Notes under the pieces: generated by a model
Databases searched by the model: none
The model's input: the letters and a program-made list of their open reading frames with translations, nothing else
What the model was told of the DNA's origin: nothing
Position numbers and translations under genes: made by a program
NCBI GenBank assembly: GCA_001311585.1
Contig: BBBN01000093.1
Coordinates: 1-6,420, forward strand
Reading direction: 5' to 3'
Origin: Thermus sp. JCM 17653
Lineage (GTDB): Bacteria; Deinococcota; Deinococci; Deinococcales; Thermaceae
DNA length: 6,420 nt
Part shown: in pieces, positions 1 through 6,157 of the stretch
Layout of the letters: each line of letters starts with the position of its first letter
Numbering within the stretch: the stretch's first letter is position 1

Positions 1-43
1 CCTTCCGCCACGGGTGTCCCGCCCGGGCCGTCTAGAGGGCCCC

Positions 44-81
44 GGAGGGGGCGGGGGTGGAACCGGCTCCCCGCCCTCTCC
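44..81. repeat. GC-rich inverted repeat (hairpin) upstream of vapBC
   Basis: Positions 44-56 (GGAGGGGGCGGGG) pair with 69-81 (CCCCGCCCTCTCC) to form a 13-bp stem with a single G-T wobble and a 12-nt loop. No T-run follows, so it is not a classical intrinsic terminator. It could end transcription of a gene lying left of the window, or be a structured spacer. The rest of 1-134 shows no coding sequence I can support. Confidence 0.45.
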
Positions 82-134
82 CCTAGGAACCCCAAAGGCG
101 GTGCCCAGGGCCGGGAAGGGGGACGGGCTCGGGT

Positions 135-152
135 TATACTGAAGCGAGGAGG
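135..152 (+). promoter_or_regulatory. -10 box and ribosome binding site of vapBC
   Basis: TATACT at 135-140 matches five of six bases of the bacterial -10 consensus. AGGAGG at 147-152 is a strong Shine-Dalgarno sequence 7 nt before the ATG at 160. No good -35 box is visible at the usual spacing. The expected transcription start is near 147, which would leave a very short leader. VapB-type antitoxins usually repress their own promoter, so this is the likely operator region. I could not define an operator palindrome. Confidence 0.5.
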
Positions 153-159
153 TTGTACC

Positions 160-409
160 ATGACCTACTCGGTAGGCCCCAAGGGGCAAGTGGTCATCGC
201 CAAGGAGATCCGGGAGCGCCTGGGAATCGGCCCCGGCTGGCGGGTGGTCCAGCGCCTGGTGGGGGACCACGTGGAGCTCTACTTCCTCCCCCCGCCCCAC
301 AAGGCCTCCCTCAAAGGGCTCCTCCGGGACCGGATCCGGGGCACCGTTTCCGAGGAGGCCTGGCCACGGCGCGGGAGAGGGCCTGGCGGGCTTCCTGGAG
401 GAAGCGTGA
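160..409 (+). CDS. vapB: VapB-type antitoxin, AbrB/MazE fold (frameshifted near its C-terminus)
   Basis: This is the antitoxin of a type II VapBC pair. It should bind promoter DNA through a swapped-hairpin AbrB domain and neutralise the PIN toxin with its C-terminal tail. Residues 1-50 show the SpoVT-AbrB signature: VGPKGQVVIAKEIRERLGI, then a second beta strand carrying HVELYFLPP. After about residue 67 (SEEA) the frame breaks. Adding one C at 359-360 and one G at 385-386 restores a natural tail that reads LATARERAW and then AGFLEEA. The stop is then TGA at 407-409 and the length about 83 aa, normal for the family. The ATG at 160 is chosen for its AGGAGG at 7 nt. The repaired stop overlaps the GTG of vapC (GTGA), implying translational coupling. 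Read literally, the frame runs on into vapC, giving a false fusion. Family assignment is firm and the repair is inferred. Confidence 0.85.
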
Positions 410-821
410 AGGCCTTGGTGGACTCGAGCCTTCTCGTACGCTACCTCACCGGGGACCCGCCCCACCTGGCGGAGAAGGCCGCCCAGGTCCTGGACGGGGA
501 GGAGGCCCTAGGGATCACGGAGGTGGCCCTGGTGGAGACGGCTTACGTGCTGGAGTCGGTGTACGGCGTGCCCCGGAAGGAGGTGGTGGACGCCCTTTTG
601 GCCCTCCTCCAGAAGGAGAACCTGAAGGCGGTGGGCGGGGACAAGGAGCTCTGGATGCGGGCCCTCCTCCTCTGCCGCCCCTCGAGGAGGGTCTCCTTCG
701 GGGACGCCTCATCTGGGCGGCGGCCCTGGCCTCTGGGGTGAAGCGGGTCTATACCCTGGACGCCCGCTTTCCTGAGGAGGAAATCGTAGCGGGTCCACCG
801 GAGGACCCGGGCCCGAGTTAA
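406..821 (+). CDS. vapC: VapC toxin, PIN-domain ribonuclease (one frameshift)
   Basis: This is the predicted Mg2+-dependent RNase toxin partner of the upstream AbrB antitoxin. PIN acidic residues are visible: D6 in LVDSSLL, E44 in EVALVETAYVL, D100 in SFGDA and D118 in YTLDARF. The GTG start at 406 has GGAGG at 397-401 and overlaps the repaired vapB stop, so it is preferred over any in-frame reading from vapB. Read literally, the frame leaves the PIN sequence after GDA at 708 and stops at 741. Adding one C at 707-708 gives GDALIWAAALASGV and continues to the TAA at 819-821. That is about 138 aa, typical for VapC, with all four acidic positions kept. As given, the sequence would lose the last acidic residue and be inactive. 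Whether this is real or a sequence error cannot be told from the window. Confidence 0.85.
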
Positions 822-824
822 AAT
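819..824 (+). promoter_or_regulatory. -10 box (TAAAAT) for leaderless start of the CAP lipoprotein
   Basis: TAAAAT matches five of six -10 bases, overlaps the TAA stop of vapC and ends 9 nt before the ATG at 834. No Shine-Dalgarno precedes that ATG. The transcript would start within a few bases of the start codon, the leaderless arrangement common in Thermus and Deinococcus. No clear -35 box is seen. Confidence 0.5.
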
Positions 825-833
825 CCCCCTGAG

Positions 834-2781
834 ATGGGAAAGACCAAGGTTCTCCTCCCCTTGGCCGCCCTCCTCCTCGCGGCCTGCGGCAACCTGAGCC
901 TTCCGGGCCTTCAGCCCAAGCCCTTCACCCTCGCCCTAAACCCCGCGAGCCTTTCCATCGCCCAGGGGTCTAGCGACACCACCACCCTCACGGTAACGCC
1001 CCAGAACGGCTTCACCGGGACGGTGAGCCTGAGCTTGGTGGGAGCCCCGAGCGGGATCACCCTCACGCCCACCGGCGTGACGGTCTCGGGCAGCGGTCCG
1101 GTGACCCAGGCGCTCACCGTTTCGGTGGACAAAAGCGTGGCCCCAGGAACCTACGCCCTCAAGGTGCGGGGGACCGCAGGGAGCTACGCCCAGGAGGCCA
1201 ACCTGACCTTAAGCGTGACGCCTACCCCCTTCACCCTCGCCCTGGACCTCTCCTCCCCCCTCCAGATCGTGGCCCCCGGGGGCCAGGTCCAGGTCCCGGT
1301 GCGGGCGACCTTCAACGACTCCAGGGTGGCCTCCTTGACCCTCACCGTGCGCCTCGCGGACCCCTGCGCCAAGGGCACCTCCAACTGCCCGGGCTGGGAC
1401 GCGAGCCGCTATCCCGGGGTGGCCCACCCCACGGGGAGCTTTGCCCTGACCCCCGCGAGCCCCACCGCCACCCTGACCTTCCGGGTGGACCCGGGCGCTC
1501 TCTCCCAGGGCCCTTCAAGTACGAGTTCGTCCTCTCGGGGCAGGACGCCTCGGGGAAGGCGGTGGAGGAGGTGGTGCCCTTCTACCTCAAGGTCCTCGGA
1601 CCCGGGGAACGCTCGGGAATGGACGCCTGGAACTTCTGGCGGGACTACATGGGCCTTCCCCGGGTGAAGGAGGACCCCGAGTGGAGCTTCAGGGGCTGGC
1701 TGCATAGCCGCTACATGGCGATGAACTACCCCAACAACCTTCCCCATGACGAGGACCACTCCCAGCCCTTTGCAAGCCAGGAAGGACAGCAGGCGGGAAA
1801 AAGGGGTAACGAGTGGGCCCACCTCGTCAGATTTAACGGTCAGCCCATCTGGCCTTCCGAAGAGAAGGCCATAAACTGGTGGATCGCTGCCCCCTTTCAC
1901 CGCTTCAACATGATCGACCCCCGGGCTGTAAATGGGGGCTTCGGGGTCTACAAGGACGCGGGGCCCGTGCCAGGCTACGGGGACGGCTGGGGACGCACCT
2001 GGGCCAACCTCCCTAACCTCTACGGGGGAGCTCCGGGGACGGGTCCTCTGCTTTTCCCCGCTCCCGACAGGGTCCTGGTCTTAGATCGGTACGCAGGCCG
2101 CGAAAACCCTAACCCCACCGCTCCCTGCTCCAACCCCTCCATGCCCCAGGTCCGCCCCTTCCTGACCCAGGAGGGGCTCACCTGGGACGACGGGACGGGC
2201 GTGGTGCGCACCCCCATCGGCCTCCCCCTCACCCTCCAGACCTTCCCCTCCTCCCCCGTGGACACCCAGGTCCTGGAGGCCAGGCTCACCCGCCTCTCCG
2301 ACGGGGCCCTGAATCCCCTCTGCGCCTACGGTAGCCTGCAGTACTGGGAGGAGCGGGACTTCTGGCGCCAGGGGGCTCTGAACGGCCTTCGGGGCTGGGG
2401 CGTCGTTGTCGCCCTCCCCCACGACCCCCTCACCCCCGGGGCGGAGTACGAGGCTTACCTGAAGGTGCGCCTGGGGAGCGAGGTGCGGGAGTTCACCTGG
2501 CGCTTCTCCGTGGCGGCCCAGGGCGACCTCAGGCCCCTCCGGGCGGAGCCCTCCTACGAGCTCCAGGAGGGGCGCTAGAGTACTGGGCCCCGAGCGACCG
2601 GGGCGGGGATGTGGGAGCCAGCATCCTCGCTAGCGACTCCGCGGTGTTCGTCGTCCCCCGGGATCCCCTGACCCCCGGGGAAGAGTACACCGCCACGGTG
2701 CGCGCGGTCTTTGGGAACACGGAAAAGACCTTCACCTGGAGCTTCCGGGTGGCGTCCCAGGACGCCCTCTTTCCTTACTAG
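834..2781 (+). CDS. Secreted lipoprotein with Ig-like repeats and CAP/SCP domain (two frameshifts)
   Basis: Residues 1-18 form a lipoprotein signal (KTKVLLPLAALLLAAC, lipobox LAAC, Cys18). Two Ig-like beta modules follow, each beginning PFTLAL (about residues 30-130 and 132-255). Next is a CAP/SCP (PR-1-like) domain at about 263-375, with LHSRYM (H291), PHDEDH (H305), an E-rich stretch, WWIAAPFHR (H356) and GGFG. C-terminal beta modules follow, the last two sharing DPLTPG-x-EY and FTW-x-F-x-VA. CAP proteins are extracellular; bacterial members' substrates are mostly unknown. The literal frame ends at 1667 after a break at 1511-1513; adding one C joins it to the frame running to 2578. A second added C at 2575 turns the TAG at 2576 into CTA and continues to the TAG at 2779, about 649 aa. 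The first repair is near certain; the second is supported by the module repeat. The start is ATG with a leaderless promoter. Confidence 0.82.
921..1243 (+). repeat. 17-bp direct repeat marking two Ig-like modules
   Basis: CCCTTCACCCTCGCCCT occurs identically at 921-937 and 1227-1243. It encodes the PFTLAL start of each Ig-like module in the lipoprotein. The rest of the two modules has diverged, so this looks like an old internal duplication or an exchange hotspot rather than a mobile repeat. Confidence 0.55.
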
Positions 2782-3366
2782 GCCCGGGCAGGAACCAGAC
2801 CTCGCCCCGCCCGTCCTCGTAGATACGGCGAGGACGGGCCACCTCCGTGGTCCACTTTTGAAGCACAAAGGTGCCCACGTCCAGCAAGGGGGGAACGCGC
2901 TTATAACGCACGAGCAGAGAGGGGTCCGACCGGTAGGGGACCCCTTCCATGAAGATGCGCTCAGGAGGTAACCCCTCGTCCTCCAGGGCTTTGACCAAGA
3001 GGAACTCGTAACGTCTGCTCTGCAGGTAGACGGCCTCCGCCTTATGTTTCTGGAGCAGGACGAGGGACAGGTACCCGTACTTCCAGTAGTCCTCCGCCGG
3101 TTCGGCGGGCCTCTGGTAGCGGCTGTAGGCGAAGCCCGCGAGGAGGAGCGCGACCCCGAGGAGCGGCGCGAGCCGCCCAAAGCCCTCCCGGCTCAGCGCG
3201 CCCATGGCCTCGGCCAGGCCGAGGGCCACCAAGGGGACGAAGGGGAAGAGGTACCTACCCCCATCACCACGTTGATCCCGAGGGAGACCAGGTACCAGGC
3301 GTAGAGGGCGGCGAGGGCGAGCAGGAGGGCCAGGGGGAGCCGCCTCTTTAAAAGCAGCGGGAGCCC
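2778..3366 (-). pseudogene. C-terminal remnant of a polytopic membrane protein (DUF2142/glycosyltransferase-39-like?)
   Basis: Reading downward from 3366, the frame encodes a hydrophobic stretch (LPLALLLALAALYAWYLVS), then INVVMG. After adding one G to the C-run at 3258-3262 it continues GRYLFPFVPLVALGL, then another membrane segment (LAPLLGVALLLAGFAYSRY). A soluble tail of about 115 residues follows, rich in aromatic and charged residues. A hydrophobic loop with G-R-Y-L-x-P next to the last helices is typical of DUF2142 and GT39-like membrane proteins, but the family call is only a suggestion. The frame meets a TAG at 3367-3369, has no ordinary start before the core, and lacks the many helices such proteins carry, so the 5' part is missing. 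Read literally the 3' end runs to 2732. One more base in the CC at 2781-2784 would end it at WFLPGP and TAG at 2778-2780, facing the CAP gene. Confidence 0.55.
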
Positions 3367-3418
3367 CTAGGCCGGGGCGATCCGCCCCTCGGGATGGGCC
3401 AGGAGCCGAGGCCTCCCC

Positions 3419-4450
3419 CTACCTCGGCCAGAGGGCCGCAGTGGGGGGGTTCTCCGGGTCGAAGTACCGGGCCCTGAGCTCCTCCAGGGTGAAAGGCCCC
3501 TCGTAGGCGTTCAGGTTTTCCCGGGAGAAGTTGAGGCAGGTGTAGGTGCCGTCGGGGTTTTGCTCCACCCGGAGGGGCCGTTTGTTGTACACCCGCCACC
3601 AGAGCCCGTAGGTCCTTGCGAGCCGAGGCTCGGTGTTCACCAGGCGGACGAAGATGTCGTAGTAGAAGTCTTTCCCCGGGGGGACCGCGCTCTTTGTGGC
3701 GCAGAGCTGGCAGTTCCTGTAGTAGCCGTTCACGGGCTCGCGGAAGATACTGCTTATCAGCCGTCCGTCCTCGTAGTACACAGACTGGATGGCGTTCCGC
3801 TCGCTCCACAGGTAGTAGGGGGCGTCGTTCCCCACGGCCCAGCGGTCGGCGTCGTTGAGCCCGCCGGGCTGGGCGCAGACCGCCCCCACGGTCACGGGGG
3901 GGAGGGCGTCGTAGGGGTAGATCTCCGGGAGCTCGGGGAGGGGGTAGGCCTCCACGGGGAAGGTCTCCACCCCGAACCGCCTCCCCCCGTCCCGGAGGAA
4001 GACCCGGGCCCGGGCGGTGAACCTGTACCACCTCCCGTAGACCCTTAGGTACTGGTCGAGCCGGAAGTCCCCGTCGGGGAGGGCGTAGACCAGGGGAAGC
4101 AGGGTGGGGGCGGCGTTGAAGTAGGGGCGGACCTTGGGCAGGGGCTGGACCCAGTCCTTCCCCACCCCGCCCTCGTAGGAGCAGCGCCCGGTGGAGCCGC
4201 AATTGGGCCCGGGGACGAGGTCCGGGTAGCCCAGGAGGATCCGCCCGGCGTTCAGCGCCTCCAGGTCCTTGGGGGAGTAGTACCAGGTGAAGCCCGCCGA
4301 GTCGGGGTTCCAGGGGAAGCTGGTCTCGATGCGGAACTCCCCCAGGGCCTGGGCCAGGGCCACGGGGTCCTCGGGGAGGGCGGCCGTTTGCTCCTTGCAC
4401 CCTCCCGCCGCCAGCAGGAGGGGGGCCACGGGAAGAAGGAGAAGCCTCAT
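3419..4450 (-). CDS. Lipoprotein of unknown family
   Basis: This is an intact 343-residue frame, one of few in the window needing no repair. The N-terminus MRLLLLPVAPLLLAAGGC is a lipoprotein signal with Cys18 as the predicted lipidated residue, so the protein should be anchored outside the cytoplasm. I do not recognise the mature part. It is rich in Tyr, Trp, Pro and Asp, with no membrane helix after the signal. Six further cysteines sit as NCGSTGRC, GAVC, NCQLC and YTC; an even number in an exported thermophile protein suggests disulfides, and NCQLC could bind metal or haem only if its partner residues were supplied elsewhere (no CxxCH is present). Notable stretches are WYYSPKDLEALNAG near the N-terminus and YGLWWRVYN near the C-terminus. 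It starts at ATG with a TAAACT box 6 nt upstream. It lies 38 bp downstream of the Cys-rich gene on the same strand. Confidence 0.8.
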   Translation of the reverse strand: MRLLLLPVAPLLLAAGGCKEQTAALPEDPVALAQALGEFRIETSFPWNPDSAGFTWYYSPKDLEALNAGRILLGYPDLVPGPNCGSTGRCSYEGGVGKDWVQPLPKVRPYFNAAPTLLPLVYALPDGDFRLDQYLRVYGRWYRFTARARVFLRDGGRRFGVETFPVEAYPLPELPEIYPYDALPPVTVGAVCAQPGGLNDADRWAVGNDAPYYLWSERNAIQSVYYEDGRLISSIFREPVNGYYRNCQLCATKSAVPPGKDFYYDIFVRLVNTEPRLARTYGLWWRVYNKRPLRVEQNPDGTYTCLNFSRENLNAYEGPFTLEELRARYFDPENPPTAALWPR

Positions 4451-4456
4451 GGCCTC

Positions 4457-4462
4457 AGTTTA
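4457..4462 (-). promoter_or_regulatory. -10 box (TAAACT) for leaderless start of the lipoprotein
   Basis: On the minus strand TAAACT ends 6 nt before the ATG at 4450. It matches four of six -10 bases and fits TANNNT. The only Shine-Dalgarno-like bases (GAGG) sit 2 nt from the ATG, too close to work. This suggests a leaderless transcript separate from the upstream gene. Confidence 0.45.
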
Positions 4463-4488
4463 CCCGCGGCCCCTCTCATCTTCCGTCG

Positions 4489-5407
4489 CTAGCCAAAGAG
4501 GCTCCTGAACCAGTCGGCGATGGTCTGGGCCACCTCCGTCACCCAGTTGGCGATGGCCTCGGCCACGTTGCTCACGAAGTCGCTCACGGCCTGCCACGCT
4601 TCCTTGATGGCGTTGAGGATCTGAGCCACTGCTTCGCGGTCTCCTGGGCGCGCTGCTGCTGGATTTCGCTGCAGGCTAGCACGTTGCAGGCCGAGGCGTT
4701 GGCGAACCCCGTGGGCTGCCACCCCATCATGGGGTAGGTTTGGCCCCCGAGCTCGATGGTCGCCTCTTCCATATAGCGCACGGTATCCTCGCCCAGGTAG
4801 TAGACGGCTTCGTCCCTGTCCCTGAAGCGCGCGATCACGGGCGGCACGCTGTCAGCGTTGATGATGTAGACGTACTCCCGCCCCTGTGACTCGGGGCGAT
4901 CATTTCTTTCCCACGTGCAGTCGGTCGACCCCTGCCCACCTACCCTCTCGTCCCGGGTGGCGCTGGTGAAGACCAGGGTCCCCCTCGAGGACAACCCCCC
5001 CTCCCTCGGCGTCCAGTACTTCACCGTCCGCCACTGCTCAGTTACCACGATGCTCCCCGTGTAGCCCGAGGGGCAGGACTGGGAGGAGGTGTTGGTCCAG
5101 GTCCGCACCACGCTCCCCCCCGGGGCGGTGTAGTAGCCCGGGGCCGCCTGCCGGCAGCTTCTGTCGTAGCAGAGGGTGCCAGGGAGGGGCCCGGTGTAGG
5201 TCGCGGTCACCGAGGTGCTGCCGTAGGAGCGCACCGTGGCCTGGGCGGGGGAGACGGACCGGAGGGTGTAGATCTCGCTCCAGGAGACGGAGCCCTGGGA
5301 CCTCGAGACCGAGGCCTCCGCGCTCGCCGAGTTCCCGCAGACCTTGGGCAGGGCGGAGAGGCTCTGAGAGCCGCCACTTCCGAGGGCAGCCCCATGAGGT
5401 CCCGCAC
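4489..5407 (-). CDS. Cys- and Ser-rich protein of unknown family with amphipathic 11-mer-repeat C-terminus (frameshifted)
   Basis: I do not recognise this protein. The clear coding core is in one frame from about 5370 to 4633. It contains a Ser-rich start (SASAEASVSRSQGSVSWSE), a Thr/Ser/Tyr-rich beta-like middle, and seven cysteines in VCGN, LCYDRSC, QSCPSG, TDCTWE and SACNVLAC. That composition is typical of disulfide-bonded extracellular proteins. At 4631-4632 the frame breaks. Adding one G gives ETAKAVAQILNAIKEAW and runs to the TAG at 4489, making a helical tail of about 50 residues. The start is unresolved. The first in-frame ordinary start is GTG at 5234, inside the core. A GTG at 5407 with AGGA upstream, in the neighbouring frame, would give about 306 aa with one more added base near 5370. 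No signal peptide is visible, so the true 5' end may be missing. DUF5615 ends 26 bp upstream on the same strand. Confidence 0.6.
4492..4640 (-). repeat. Four tandem 11-residue amphipathic helix units (protein repeat)
   Basis: After repair at 4631-4632 the tail of the Cys-rich protein falls into consecutive 11-residue units. Hydrophobic residues recur at positions 1, 4, 5, 8 and 11. The last two full units fit V-x-x-V-A-x-x-I-A-[DN]-W. The tail ends FRSLFG. Hendecad spacing is known from apolipoprotein-like, LEA-like and some coiled-coil helices. No proline or glycine interrupts it until the last residue. Confidence 0.65.
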
Positions 5408-5433
5408 TTGCGTTCCTAGAGTTGTCCCCAAAC

Positions 5434-5807
5434 TCAGAGAGGCAGGTACAGGATGGCGTTCTCCAGCTCCCCGGGCCACGCGGTAGCCAGGAGGAGCTCC
5501 AGATCCTCTAGGATCCGGCCTACGCCAACGCCCCGGCGCAAGAGGATGAGTCCCGGCATAGGCTTGCCCCCCTCTATGCGCGCGCGGCCTCGGCGCTCAG
5601 GGTGGCCCGGTCCCTGGACACCACCACCCGCCCTTCCCTGGCAGCCCATTCCAGGATTTCGGGGTCCGACCTCCCTCCAAGGCCCACATCCACCACCCGC
5701 ACCACGTCTAGCCCAGGGTGGCGCCGCCTCAGGCCCAGGTTGCTTTCCCGCCAGGGAAACACCTTGAGGAGGGCCTTCTCCACGTTCTCGTCCAGTAGGA
5801 GCCTCAC
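5434..5807 (-). CDS. DUF5615 PIN-like toxin (one frameshift)
   Basis: This is the predicted PIN-like nuclease toxin of a DUF433/DUF5615 pair. The family hallmark MRLLLDENV is at the N-terminus (D6, E7). It is followed by GLDVVRVVDVGL (D34, D40), SDPEILEWAAREGRVVVS and D66 in SRDRATL. Read literally, the frame stops at 5574 after SAEAARA. Adding one base in the GCGCGCGC stretch at 5577-5584 joins it to the neighbouring frame, IEGGKPMPGLILLRRG, and on to ENAILYLPL with TGA at 5434. That gives about 124 aa, normal for the family, and the PGLILL strand belongs there. The GTG start at 5807 overlaps the TGA stop of the DUF433 gene (GTGA), implying coupling. Several acidic residues precede the break, but the last beta strand would be lost if the shift were real. 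Confidence 0.82.
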
Positions 5808-6109
5808 GCCCTACCCAGCCGGGCTAGAAGGGCCTTAGGAAGGTAGGCCCTGGCCCGCTCCTCCGCCTCCCGGGTCTCCCTCTTTACCCTCTCCCGGTAG
5901 GCGGCCACCTCCTCCGGGTGGCGCAGGGCCCAGGCCAGGATGGCGTACACGTCCGCGAGGTTCAGGCTGGGGTAGGCCAGGACCATCTCCTCGGGGGAGA
6001 GGCCCCCCTCGTAGGCGTCCAGGAGGTCTTCTAGGTAGACCCGGCTGCCCTCTACCCGGAGGCCTCCGGTCTGGTCCGCCACCAGGGGGATCCGCTCGGT
6101 CAGGACCAT
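5804..6109 (-). CDS. DUF433 antitoxin
   Basis: An intact 101-residue protein with the DUF433 pattern. The strand pair GLRVEGSRVYLEDLLDAYE at 16-34 is followed by GGLSPEEMVLAYPSLNLADV (35-54) and the helix YAILAWALRHPEEVAAY. Members carry a winged-helix-like fold and are found next to DUF5615 or PIN toxins as antitoxins that bind DNA and the toxin. The C-terminal 40 residues (RERVKRETREAEERARAYLP) are highly charged and helical, the likely toxin-binding arm. The ATG at 6109 has only a weak GAGGG upstream, but a TATGCT box lies 9 nt away. Its stop codon overlaps the toxin start. No frame damage is seen. Confidence 0.88.
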   Translation of the reverse strand: MVLTERIPLVADQTGGLRVEGSRVYLEDLLDAYEGGLSPEEMVLAYPSLNLADVYAILAWALRHPEEVAAYRERVKRETREAEERARAYLPKALLARLGRA

Positions 6110-6118
6110 GCCCTCGTC

Positions 6119-6124
6119 AGCATA
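6119..6124 (-). promoter_or_regulatory. Possible -10 box (TATGCT) for the DUF433/DUF5615 operon
   Basis: TATGCT on the minus strand ends 9 nt before the ATG at 6109, the same spacing as the TAAAAT box at 819-824. It matches four of six consensus bases and lies in the 48-bp gap after the upstream gene. A leaderless start is possible. The match is short and could be chance. Confidence 0.35.
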
Positions 6125-6157
6125 CGCTGGGGCGGCCTGCCTCCAAAAGCCGGGCGG

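Noticed and set aside
160..741. A natural AbrB-PIN fusion protein
   Set aside because: The joining segment is out-of-frame sequence. Single-base repairs restore a normal antitoxin tail with its own stop, and a GTG with a good ribosome binding site starts the PIN protein separately.
1409..1900. Minus-strand open frame opposite the CAP domain
   Set aside because: The plus strand carries recognisable CAP motifs over the same bases; the minus product has no family features.
3680..3720. NCQLC in the orphan lipoprotein as a haem c site
   Set aside because: A haem c site needs CxxCH. Here the spacing between the two Cys is CxxC but the next residue is Ala, so no axial His follows.
3560..4048. Long plus-strand open frame opposite the orphan lipoprotein
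   Set aside because: It is a GC-bias shadow: low-complexity Pro/Gly/Val sequence, while the minus strand encodes a signal peptide and balanced composition.
3348..4400. Second minus-strand frame overlapping the lipoprotein
   Set aside because: Its product is Pro/Arg/Gly-rich, as expected from a shifted GC-rich frame, and it lacks a start signal.
359..5584. Programmed ribosomal frameshifting as the cause of the breaks
   Set aside because: The sites share no slippery heptamer or A/T-run, and too many unrelated genes are affected. Sequence undercalling or decay is simpler.
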